51,125 nt of DNA from positions 1-51,125 of the forward strand of contig JBCCGK010000086.1 in NCBI GenBank assembly GCA_039029315.1, written 5' to 3'. This DNA is from JBCCCJ01 sp039029315 (GTDB lineage Bacteria; Bacteroidota; Bacteroidia; J057). The translations under genes were made by a program, and so were the position numbers. This document shows positions 25,625 through 34,095 of the stretch, piece by piece. Position 1 is the stretch's first letter. Every line of letters starts with the position of its first letter. The notes beneath the pieces are model-generated. The model searched no databases. It saw nothing but the letters and a program-made list of their open reading frames with translations, and was not told the origin of the DNA.

Positions 25625-28489
25625 TTAGTTGAACAAATCCTCTAAATCTACAGCTTCCAATGATTTATAGAAATCTTCTTCTACTGTTATGATGTCATCT
25701 GATAATTGTTCTTTGCGCTTCTGCAAGCCCAGAATTTTTTCCTCAATACTATCCTGAGTAATGAATTTATAATAGAAAACAGTCCGATCCTGACCAATTC
25801 TGTGAGATCTGTCGATGGCTTGATTCTCTACGGCAGGATTCCACCAGGGATCCAGAATAAATACATAATCTGCAGCGGTGAGATTCAAGCCTACCCCGCC
25901 CGCTTTCAGACTAATCAAAAAGACTTTAATTTCCTTGTTGGTCTGAAATTGGTCTACTTGTGCCTGCCTGTCTCGAGTACTTCCATCCAGATAACAAAAA
26001 GAGATGCCATCTTCGGTCAGATCGTCCCTCAACAAGTGAAGCATCTTAACGAACTGAGAGAAAATGAGAACTTTGGAGCGCTTTTTTGAAATAATTTGTC
26101 GGAGCAATCGACGGACCTCTTTATATTTTCCTGACTGACTTAACTCATAAGATTCGGGTTCAACCATTTTGGGATGAATGGCAATCTGACGGAGCTTTTG
26201 CAAACCAGTAAGAATATTCAGCTTATTTTTTTTCCAGGCTCCTTGAGAGATCAATTCCAACAAATAATTCCGATAGGTATTTTTGGTTTCATCATATAAA
26301 TTCTGCTGTACTTCTGTCATCCCACAATAGTGAAGTTTCTCAATTTTGGGGGGGAGATCTTTTTCCACCTTTTGTTTTCGTCTTCTCAGAATGAATGGGT
26401 AAATGATTCTTCGAAGCTTGGCCGACTTCTTCGCATCTTTCTCCTTCTCAATCGGTGTGACATAAAACCGCTTGAAGAACGCCTCATTCCCCAATAAGCC
26501 TGGGTTTAAAAAAGACATTTGAGACCATAGGTCCATCACAGTATTTTCAATCGGGGTTCCAGTCAGAGAAAGTCTATACCTGGAGATTAGTTTCCGCACT
26601 GCCTTGGCCGTTTTGGACTCAGGGTTCTTGATCATCTGGCTTTCGTCCAGGATCACATAGTGGAAAGGAAATGCTTTGAGGAAACGAATGTCTTGCCTAA
26701 CAATTCCATAGGTGGTAAGAATCAAATCATGACCATCGAATTTTTCTCCACTTTTGGTGCGGTTTACACCTGCGTGTATATGGATTCGAAGATCGGGTGT
26801 GAATTTTTTTGCCTCGTTGCTCCAGTTTTGGAGAAGAGAGGTAGGCATGACAATCAGAGAAGGAGTTGGTCTTTCTGTACTGGTCTCTTTTTCTTTCTGT
26901 AAGAGGGTTAAGGTTTGAAGTGTTTTCCCTAGTCCCATATCATCAGCCAGAATCGCTCCCATCCCATTCTCCTTCATAAAGTGAAGCCAGTTCACCCCAG
27001 CTTGCTGATAGTTTCTCAGTTTCGCCTTCAATTTCTGCGGTGGATCAACCACAGGAATTTCATCCAAATTCTGAAAAACCTGAAGCAAATCTGTTTTGCC
27101 ATTCGTCTGAGAAGGAAGGTTCAATAGTGGTGCCTGATATTTCTTGATACTGAAAGAATTCTCATTCCGCACTTCTGAGACTTCCATCAAATGCAGATAA
27201 TCAGAGAACCAGTTTTCTGGCAAAATTGCAATTGTCCCATCCGGCAATTCATATTCCCTCTTCTGATGGAGGATATGATTTCGGAATTTCAGGAATGGTA
27301 TTTCGAACGGCCCAATCTGTACGACTGCCTGAATATCAAACCAATCACCTTCTTCCTTGGTAGACATCACAATTTCTGGCCTGTCAAGCAGAAGTGCTCC
27401 CGCGGTTCCGTCCTGAATAATATCAATCCCCATTTCACGCAATATGCTGGTATGGTCAGACAACCACTTCAATCCTTTGTCCTTGTCCACATATTCCCAG
27501 GGAGTCAGGCTGTTGGGATTGGGCGCCAATGCCTGGAGTTGGGCTACGACTTTTTCCTCTTCATCACAATCCCGAAATATTCGATGAAATATAAATTCCT
27601 CCCCATCTTTACTCAGCATGGCTTTCCTGCGTCCGGGAGCATTCAAAGGAATAACAAATCCATCATAGTCTACTTCTCTGATGAAGGAGAAACTTTTTCG
27701 ATCATGTTCCCTTACTCGCAATTGAAACACTGGCTTGCTCCGAATATCATATATCATGAATCCTTTGGCATACACCTGATATTTTTCTACGATTTGACTG
27801 ATGAATTTCTCATAGTACAAATCTTCCTTTGCTCTGGGAATTTCGATATTATACTTCTTGAGGAAGGGCTGTATTTTTTTGCCTTCAATCTCCCCATAAA
27901 AACAAAATAGCTCATCGTTCAGGAGCAGCCAAGCAGGATCAAGAGAAATCAACTGTGCGCCCTTGAACTGGAAGGCAATTTTTTCTCCTCGGAGTTTGAT
28001 GGTCGGATAGTATCTGGTAAATGTTTCATTCCGTCTGAAATGAAACAGAATGGAGGCTTTTTCCGACAAGACATTGATCTTTTTGTGGGCAGGGTAAGAG
28101 TCTTTACCCATGATGTATATGGTTTCCCCCATCAGATGAGGAAGGATTTTCCCCATTTCGCGATTCACATAATTGATGGCAAGTTTTTTTAACTCCCCTT
28201 CAAATTTTGTCATAAAAAACTCGACATCCTTCCGAGGATTTCCACCAAATCTTTTTACAATCTCTCTGGGAATGATGGCGCTAGCCATCTGAATCAATTG
28301 TCTATCATTTTTCCTTAAACCAGTTGCAAACTCATCCATATTATCAGGATAAGCTCTTTGGTGAACGAGACTCAATTCATCGTTAGGCAGCGATTGCACA
28401 TAGTGTGCAGAAAGCAGATAACCAAGGTATTCATGGTGATAGATGGCATACACCACCTTAAATGGAAGTTTCGGATCAACTAATCTCAT
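25625..28489 (-). CDS. SNF2-family DEAD/DEAH helicase (Rad54-like)
   Basis: This is a 954-residue SWI2/SNF2 ATPase. The Walker A is GAILADDMGLGKTLQTLTLL, the DEAH-like box is VILDESQMIKNP, and motif III is LSLTGTPIENTVMDLWSQMS. The C-terminal helicase lobe has LISLKAGGVGLNLTAADYVF and SHRIGQDRTVFYYKF. The N-terminal half (about 480 residues) is the variable bacterial SNF2 region; no SWIM zinc motif is obvious. Bacterial homologues translocate on DNA or remodel nucleoprotein such as RNA polymerase (RapA/HepA-like), or sit in defence islands. No defence genes flank it here, so a general role is more likely. Confidence 0.87.
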   Translation of the reverse strand: MRLVDPKLPFKVVYAIYHHEYLGYLLSAHYVQSLPNDELSLVHQRAYPDNMDEFATGLRKNDRQLIQMASAIIPREIVKRFGGNPRKDVEFFMTKFEGELKKLAINYVNREMGKILPHLMGETIYIMGKDSYPAHKKINVLSEKASILFHFRRNETFTRYYPTIKLRGEKIAFQFKGAQLISLDPAWLLLNDELFCFYGEIEGKKIQPFLKKYNIEIPRAKEDLYYEKFISQIVEKYQVYAKGFMIYDIRSKPVFQLRVREHDRKSFSFIREVDYDGFVIPLNAPGRRKAMLSKDGEEFIFHRIFRDCDEEEKVVAQLQALAPNPNSLTPWEYVDKDKGLKWLSDHTSILREMGIDIIQDGTAGALLLDRPEIVMSTKEEGDWFDIQAVVQIGPFEIPFLKFRNHILHQKREYELPDGTIAILPENWFSDYLHLMEVSEVRNENSFSIKKYQAPLLNLPSQTNGKTDLLQVFQNLDEIPVVDPPQKLKAKLRNYQQAGVNWLHFMKENGMGAILADDMGLGKTLQTLTLLQKEKETSTERPTPSLIVMPTSLLQNWSNEAKKFTPDLRIHIHAGVNRTKSGEKFDGHDLILTTYGIVRQDIRFLKAFPFHYVILDESQMIKNPESKTAKAVRKLISRYRLSLTGTPIENTVMDLWSQMSFLNPGLLGNEAFFKRFYVTPIEKEKDAKKSAKLRRIIYPFILRRRKQKVEKDLPPKIEKLHYCGMTEVQQNLYDETKNTYRNYLLELISQGAWKKNKLNILTGLQKLRQIAIHPKMVEPESYELSQSGKYKEVRRLLRQIISKKRSKVLIFSQFVKMLHLLRDDLTEDGISFCYLDGSTRDRQAQVDQFQTNKEIKVFLISLKAGGVGLNLTAADYVFILDPWWNPAVENQAIDRSHRIGQDRTVFYYKFITQDSIEEKILGLQKRKEQLSDDIITVEEDFYKSLEAVDLEDLFN

Positions 28490-28673
28490 AGATTAGAGGC
28501 AGTAGGTTTGTGTAGTGTGTATATTTGAAACAAATTATAAAAGAAACGAACCAACAAGATACGAATATTCTTATTCACAGCCATAAAATTTTAACAATAA
28601 TTAAATCAAACAGATATATTTTTTACACATTCTTGAACTTTTTTACTTTTTATTACCATCCTGTCAACACATT

Positions 28674-29744
28674 ATGATCAAATCTTTGTTTTTAGCCTTT
28701 CTGGGAGTCATTATCAGCTTTTCTTTGTCAGCCCAGATTACTATCCAACAGGCAGATATGCCTCAAATTGGGGATTCATTGTACAGCAGTTTCCCAGATT
28801 CTCTGACTCAGGTGGACCTGGATCAAACAGGTCCCAATAGCAATTGGGATTTTCGTTCTCTCGAAGCCATTGTTCAACAAAGAGACATTTTCGTTGCGCC
28901 ATCATCGACTCCATTTACCCTGTCTTTTTTCTTTCTGGGATCAAATTTGGTCCGGCTGATTCCCACTCCTGATTCGATTGCCGGGTTTGGCCTGGGAGAA
29001 GGGTTTCAGTATTTCAAATCCAGTAGTTCCGGCTTTGAAAATATGGGTTTTGGAGGATTTCTCAATGGAATTCCTGTCCCACTCGCCAATGACCCTACCG
29101 ATACAGTCTATACCTTTCCGCTCGCATATGGAAATGATACCACGATTACCTCTTCGCTTGTAGAGTTATCTATTCCTGGCCTCGTCTTCATTCGTCAGGA
29201 GCAAACTCGGTCTACAGTTGTAGATGGGTGGGGCAGCATACAAACTCCTTATGGAACATTCGATGCCATACGTGTCGTATCTAGCCTGACTGGACAGGAC
29301 TCCATTTCATTGGATACCATACATGTGGGCCTGGAACGCCCGCTTAGCAGAGAGTATAAATGGCTGGCTCAGGGAGAAGGTCTTCCCATCCTTCAGGTGA
29401 ACACCTCTGTCCTGGATTCTATTGGAGAAGTACAAACCAGCATCAGTTATCGCGATTCCGTTCGAGCTGTACCCTTGGTTGGAATTGAGAAACCTTTGCC
29501 TGCGAAATCTCTTCAGCTTTATCCCAATCCCGCCCAGAACCAGGTTTCGCTTTCTGGAAGTTTGCCAATAGGGCAGCCTGCAGAGCTTCAACTGTTCAGC
29601 CTGGATGGACAACTAATCTATTCTACCAATGTTCGCACTGGTCAGTCAATCATCCCTCTTCTTCATGTTCCATCTGGTCAATATATCGTTCGGCTCCTCA
29701 CAAAAGAGGAGCAGTATAGAGGCAAACTCTTAATTCGAAAATAA
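28674..29744 (+). CDS. Secreted protein with T9SS C-terminal sorting domain
   Basis: This 356-residue protein has a signal peptide (LFLAFLGVIISFSLSAQ). The last ~80 residues form a type A sorting domain: SLQLYPNPAQNQVSLSG, then LQLFSLDGQLIYSTNV and SGQYIVRLLTKEEQYRGKLL, with the YPNP turn, the G-x-x-V/I strand and the basic end LIRK. The body has no domain I recognise; it contains repeated DS and DT strands. It should be exported across the outer membrane by the type IX system and left on the surface or released. It is divergent from the helicase across an AT-rich 184-base gap. Confidence 0.83.
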   Translation: MIKSLFLAFLGVIISFSLSAQITIQQADMPQIGDSLYSSFPDSLTQVDLDQTGPNSNWDFRSLEAIVQQRDIFVAPSSTPFTLSFFFLGSNLVRLIPTPDSIAGFGLGEGFQYFKSSSSGFENMGFGGFLNGIPVPLANDPTDTVYTFPLAYGNDTTITSSLVELSIPGLVFIRQEQTRSTVVDGWGSIQTPYGTFDAIRVVSSLTGQDSISLDTIHVGLERPLSREYKWLAQGEGLPILQVNTSVLDSIGEVQTSISYRDSVRAVPLVGIEKPLPAKSLQLYPNPAQNQVSLSGSLPIGQPAELQLFSLDGQLIYSTNVRTGQSIIPLLHVPSGQYIVRLLTKEEQYRGKLLIRK

Positions 29745-29770
29745 GAGCGACTCTCAGGAAAGTGATCAGA

Positions 29771-31114
29771 TCAATATCGGAACACTTTGCCGTCTGCCAA
29801 CACCTCCTGGCTTTGCTCATCAAATGTAGTTCGCTTGCCGGTTCGCAGGGCAGCGGTGGTCATAATGTTGGCAATGGCATGATTGTAACCAGCCTCCACG
29901 GGGGCATTGGGTTGCTTGCGGCTTCTGACACAATCCATCCAATTCCGCATATGATTCGAGGTACTGTTATCGGCTCCGGTATTGGCGGCAGTGGATGTTT
30001 TGATTTCCATATCTGTTAGGGAGAATTCTGACAGCCGGTTTGGCTTCATTCCCATCTTGGACGCATGACGTTCTACCAGTCCACCATTAGGGGTAACCTT
30101 GTTGGTTTTTAGATTTAATTCTCCTCCGTTCGAGTAATAGATTTCTTTTGTTCCGCCAGCAGAATTGTGAAAGCGAGAGGAATAGAGAACCTGAAATCCT
30201 GTGGAAGGATCATCTGATGGACCGTAATCAAAGACAGCCGTCATGGTATCAAAATTGCTTCTGCCATCTTTCCACATATATATCCCTCCATTGGCGCTGA
30301 CACTACGTGGATGGTTCAGTCCACTGAACCAATGCACTGTATCAATCTGGTGGGACATCCACTGCCCAGGAATTCCGGAGGAATACGGCCAAAACAATCT
30401 GTACTCGCAATATTTTCTGGGATCCCAGGGAACCCTCGGACGATTCATCAGGAATCGGTCCCAATCAGTATCCTCCTTCCGAATGCTCTTGACCAAATCT
30501 GGCAGCCGCCATCTTCCGGGCTGGTTAACATTCCAGGTCATTTCGACCATGGTGATGTCCCCAAATTTACCTTTTTGGATGTATTCATATGCAGCCCAGT
30601 AATTCCTCCCACTCCTTCTTTGTGAGCCGATTTGAACAATTTTGCCTGTTTCCTTTACTGCCTTCAAGCCTGCTCTGGCATCCGCCATGGATTCAGCAAA
30701 GGGTTTTTCGACATAGGCATCACACCCAGCCCTGACAGCCTGGACACAATGAAGGGCGTGTTGAAAATCAGCAGTGCTGATGATAACCGCATCCAGGTCT
30801 CCCTTTTCGTATAATTCTTGATTGTTTCTTGCTTGAAAAACCTCTGCTCCAGACAGTGATTTCAAGTGGGCTGCTCCTTCTTCTCTTCGTCGATTCCAGA
30901 TATCCGACACTGCAACAAATTCAAAATTCATCTCCTCTGCATGCTTCATGAAAGCTTTGCTCAAGGACCCTTTGAATCGGTTGGAAAAGCCTACCACGCC
31001 TACGCGTACCCGATCGTTTGCGCCCAGGATTCGCCCATAAGTCCGAGCACTCATGGCCAGTCCTGCTGAGGCAAGACCGGTGGTTTTGATAAATTCTCGT
31101 CGAGACTGATTCAT
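29771..31114 (-). CDS. Gfo/Idh/MocA family oxidoreductase with Tat signal
   Basis: This 447-residue protein starts at ATG 31114 with a twin-arginine signal (NQSRREFIKTTGLASAGLAM). It is an NAD(P) Rossmann oxidoreductase with VRVGVVGFSNRF and the catalytic-region EKPFAES (AYVEKPFAESMADARAGLK), where the EKP lysine is the family hallmark. The C-terminal half is the usual alpha/beta substrate domain ending in NIMTTAALRTGKRTTFDE. Tat export suggests the cofactor is bound before secretion. With the adjacent DUF1080 protein it fits periplasmic oxidation of a sugar C3 hydroxyl to a 3-keto form, an activity known for several family members. Confidence 0.87.
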   Translation of the reverse strand: MNQSRREFIKTTGLASAGLAMSARTYGRILGANDRVRVGVVGFSNRFKGSLSKAFMKHAEEMNFEFVAVSDIWNRRREEGAAHLKSLSGAEVFQARNNQELYEKGDLDAVIISTADFQHALHCVQAVRAGCDAYVEKPFAESMADARAGLKAVKETGKIVQIGSQRRSGRNYWAAYEYIQKGKFGDITMVEMTWNVNQPGRWRLPDLVKSIRKEDTDWDRFLMNRPRVPWDPRKYCEYRLFWPYSSGIPGQWMSHQIDTVHWFSGLNHPRSVSANGGIYMWKDGRSNFDTMTAVFDYGPSDDPSTGFQVLYSSRFHNSAGGTKEIYYSNGGELNLKTNKVTPNGGLVERHASKMGMKPNRLSEFSLTDMEIKTSTAANTGADNSTSNHMRNWMDCVRSRKQPNAPVEAGYNHAIANIMTTAALRTGKRTTFDEQSQEVLADGKVFRY

Positions 31115-31212
31115 GATGATACAGGTTAGAAAAACACAAGTGGTTACATTCAAATTGGATTCGCCACTATCTGAATATCAAAATTTGACAGCAAACAACG
31201 TCCAACAGATTC

Positions 31213-32592
31213 CTAGTCCAGAACTCGAATCTTGATGCTTCTGAAAGACACCTTGTCCCCATGATCCTGAAGGAGAATATGTCCTTTTTCTGCTTCGCCA
31301 AAGTTTGGCCAGTTCTTGTATTTGCTGTAGGCAACCAGAGCTCTCCACATCTGGGTTCCACGTTCGTATTCCACCATCTTGTTGTTGTTGAGCCAATGCT
31401 CCACATGGCCGTCCTTGCTGACGATTCGAGCGCGATTCCAACTTCCAACACCACTAAATCGCTTTCTGTTTGTTCCTTCTGACAAATTGCTTGCAGTGAT
31501 CAGATCGTATAAGGAAGCAATTGTTCGATTTCCACTGATACCTTTTTTTGCATCTGGATGTTTTTTGTCATCCAGGATTTGGAATTCACATCCTATGGCC
31601 GACCCCTGTCCTTCTTTGTTCAAAAAGGGGGATACATAATATTTGATTCCGCTATTGGCCCCTTCTGTGATCATAAAATCCAATTCTAGCTCAAAATTCC
31701 CATATAATTCTTTGGTGACGATATCCCCTCCATTTCTGGATTCACCTCCGTCAGAAGCCAGAACGGACAAAACACCATCCTTGATTTCCCATCCCTTTTC
31801 GGGAAATCCATCCAGCCGAAATCCTTTCCAGCCATTGGTCGTCTTTCCATCCCACAACAAACTCCAGCCTTCTGATTTCTGCCTGTCTGTCAAGTGATTG
31901 GGGACATAATTGATCTCCTGGATATCATCCCCATAGGGCATTCTGGAAGCTTCCAGATCTGTGGTTTTGATGCGGATATTTTTCCATCGAACCTGTTTTC
32001 CAAACTTGCTTTCATCTTTTCCAATCCCATGTACCTGTAGCGCAATGAACCCTTCAGATGTATAATCATCAACCAGGTTGGCACAAGGAACGCCATTTAC
32101 AAATGTGCGAATGCTGGCCCCAATCGCTTCAATCCGATAGGTATTCCATTCACCATTTCTGAACGCATTCTGGCCGTTGGGATTGCGGGACAAATTGTAC
32201 AACCAACCTCTTCTCCCTTCATCGTAAACTCCCCCACTCCACTTCCTGTCACTCGGATCAATCTCCATCTGATATCCATGAACTCTTCCATTTCGATATT
32301 CCTTGATACTATTGCTCCGGAATTGCACACCAGAGTTCAGGGGAGAGTCGACCTTGAGCTCCAACTCAAGAATAAAGTCAGAATACATGTCTTTGGTTGT
32401 CAAAAAACTATTGGGCGTATCATAAATCGATGTTCCCACAATCATATCATCAACCACCTCATATTTGGCTTTACCATTGAGTTGCTTCCACCCTTTGAGG
32501 TTCTTTCCGTTAAAGAGGTCTACCCAACCAGACTGCCCGAAGCATGACAAACTCATCAATCCGACTAGCAGAAATAGAAAAACTCGTGTCAT
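31213..32592 (-). CDS. Double DUF1080 (3-keto-disaccharide hydrolase) protein
   Basis: This 459-residue protein begins at ATG 32592 (MTRVFLFLLVGLMSLSCFGQ, signal peptide); a long upstream extension to 32736 is not credible. There are two consecutive DUF1080 beta-sandwich domains, at about 22-210 (WVDLFNGKNLKGWKQLNG, GVQFRS, EIDPSDRKWSGGVYDEG) and about 241-457 (WSLLWDGKTTNGWKGFRLD, SGIKYYVSPF, EFQILDDKKHPDA). DUF1080 proteins include lyases/hydrolases of 3-keto-glycosides. Most members have one domain, so this fusion may couple two binding or catalytic modules. Gene order with the Gfo/Idh/MocA gene (98 bases) suggests one transcript. Confidence 0.85.
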   Translation of the reverse strand: MTRVFLFLLVGLMSLSCFGQSGWVDLFNGKNLKGWKQLNGKAKYEVVDDMIVGTSIYDTPNSFLTTKDMYSDFILELELKVDSPLNSGVQFRSNSIKEYRNGRVHGYQMEIDPSDRKWSGGVYDEGRRGWLYNLSRNPNGQNAFRNGEWNTYRIEAIGASIRTFVNGVPCANLVDDYTSEGFIALQVHGIGKDESKFGKQVRWKNIRIKTTDLEASRMPYGDDIQEINYVPNHLTDRQKSEGWSLLWDGKTTNGWKGFRLDGFPEKGWEIKDGVLSVLASDGGESRNGGDIVTKELYGNFELELDFMITEGANSGIKYYVSPFLNKEGQGSAIGCEFQILDDKKHPDAKKGISGNRTIASLYDLITASNLSEGTNRKRFSGVGSWNRARIVSKDGHVEHWLNNNKMVEYERGTQMWRALVAYSKYKNWPNFGEAEKGHILLQDHGDKVSFRSIKIRVLD

Positions 32593-32847
32593 ATCAATTG
32601 AATTTAGGAGAATATTTTTTGAAATAAGAGAAATTAATCGAGGATATCCAAGACTCCAATAGGTCAGGATAATGGATTTACTCCTCATTTCAATGAGGAC
32701 ACTACTATCCTTCCGAAAAATACAAAAATGAATCACTGGGAATCAATCAATTGAATAAATATCCCAAACCGTGAGGTGATCTGTGCAATCCTTTCCCGAC
32801 CCCTTAGTTCAGAATACGGGCAGGTGGTCCATTCAAACAGAAAGGCA

Positions 32848-32871
32848 AAGAACTCTCGCTCTTTGCCCTCG
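32848..32871 (-). terminator. Probable terminator between the YD-repeat-like and DUF1080 genes
   Basis: GGCAAAGA and TCTTTGCC form an 8-base stem around an 8-base loop. On the minus strand it is followed by TTTCTGTTTG, and it lies about 150 bases beyond the stop of the gene at 33018. The rest of the 32593-33017 gap shows no gene or repeat that I can identify. Confidence 0.55.
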
Positions 32872-33017
32872 TAGAACCTACATCTAACCTAAATTTATTA
32901 TGGGTATGCCTGCGTAGCCAGGCAGTCATGTCAACAGAATACTCCTTGTTGATTGCTCAAGGAAAATGAAAGAGGATGTAATGGATTACCCTAATCCTGG
33001 TTTTGGTATAAGTCAGC

Positions 33018-33935
33018 CTAAGGATTTGCCTTTCTGGCTGCTACAGTTGATTTGGGTGTTGTTTGGTAAGTATAAATAGTTTTTTCACTCAATTCCTTAT
33101 CAGTCCAACGCAATTCCTGTACCACTCGCCCCAGGTCATCCCTGATCCAGGCTTTATTTTTTTCAGGTCCATCTTCCTTAGATAAGCGACCAGCCTGGTC
33201 ATAAAAAAACGTTGTAGAACTGATCACTTTTCCTTTAGGATTCAGTTCTTGCTGAGAGATTTTTTGCCTTTTCTCATTGTAAGTATAGGCATAGGAAGTG
33301 GTTTGAGGAGATTTGTCTTCAACCTGATAAGTTGTTGTCAATTTGGTAAAAATGCAATTGCCCACTCCATCGTAACGATATACCTTCAATCTACTTAATA
33401 GTGGAGATCGCATTTCTTCCCGAACCACTTGTCCTTTTGCGTCATAAGCATATCGCTCGATTGACACTATTGTACTTTTGTTTATACAACTTCGAATTTC
33501 TACAACTTTTCTTTTTGCATTGTACCTAAATGACCGTTCCAATGTGGTCTGATTGTTGGTCTCTTTAAGAAGAAGACCATCCTTATATTCCCTCGTCCAA
33601 CGAATTTCGGTAGTCTTGTCAAGCTTAGGATGGGTAATCCTCTGAACAAAAGGACTGCCCAGGGTATCATACAGCCACACAATTGATACAGACATTTGAT
33701 CTCTTTCAGCATAATGATCTTCTCTTTGGAGTTGTCCAAGATGATCATAGGCAAAAACAGATTTGGAAGAAAATTTCCAATTGTTCTGTTTTTTCTCTAA
33801 AACAGTGGCTGTTACTTCTTGTCCTTGAATATCTTGTAGCTGGACAGGAACCAAACTCAGATCTTGAGCTGGCAGAACACGGAGCAATCCGATAATCAGG
33901 AGCACGAACGCTAGTATTCTCATCCCTTGTTTCAT
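33018..33935 (-). CDS. Exported YD/RHS-repeat-like protein
   Basis: This 305-residue protein has a signal peptide (ILAFVLLIIGLLRVLPAQ). The body consists of degenerate ~20-residue YD-type units: VFAYDHLGQLQREDHYAER, IERYAYDAKGQVVREEM, TFFYDQAGRLSKEDG. The recurrent Y-x-Y-D-x-x-G-x-hydrophobic pattern matches RHS/wall-associated repeats and WG/MORN-like text-style repeats. Unlike RHS toxins it is short, with no core domain or toxin tip. It probably forms a small beta sheet at the surface. Function unknown. A strong terminator of the upstream gene lies in front of it, so it has its own promoter. Confidence 0.6.
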   Translation of the reverse strand: MKQGMRILAFVLLIIGLLRVLPAQDLSLVPVQLQDIQGQEVTATVLEKKQNNWKFSSKSVFAYDHLGQLQREDHYAERDQMSVSIVWLYDTLGSPFVQRITHPKLDKTTEIRWTREYKDGLLLKETNNQTTLERSFRYNAKRKVVEIRSCINKSTIVSIERYAYDAKGQVVREEMRSPLLSRLKVYRYDGVGNCIFTKLTTTYQVEDKSPQTTSYAYTYNEKRQKISQQELNPKGKVISSTTFFYDQAGRLSKEDGPEKNKAWIRDDLGRVVQELRWTDKELSEKTIYTYQTTPKSTVAARKANP

Positions 33936-34006
33936 GACAAACTACTTCTGCCTCTGAAAAAACAATTACCGTGCCGCAAAATTTTGTCTCGGGAAATATC
34001 AATTAG

Positions 34007-34042
34007 AAAAGGTGCAAGGAAAATAAATTCCTTGCACCTTTT
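34007..34042 (-). terminator. Strong bidirectional terminator
   Basis: Perfect 15-base arms AAAAGGTGCAAGGAA and TTCCTTGCACCTTTT surround a 6-base loop, with T runs on either strand. It lies 53 bases after the stop of the Omp28/T9SS gene and separates it from the YD-repeat-like gene. Confidence 0.85.
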
Positions 34043-34095
34043 CGTCTATAGATCCAGGAGTGAGTTGGAAAAATCAAGCCTGGAAATATATGCGC

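Noticed and set aside
27191..27910. A 239-codon plus-strand open frame opposite the helicase
   Set aside because: It is antisense to the conserved SNF2 gene and has no recognisable motif.
31213..32736. A longer N-terminus for the double DUF1080 protein
   Set aside because: The added 48 residues lack a signal or domain pattern, whereas the ATG at 32592 begins a proper signal peptide.
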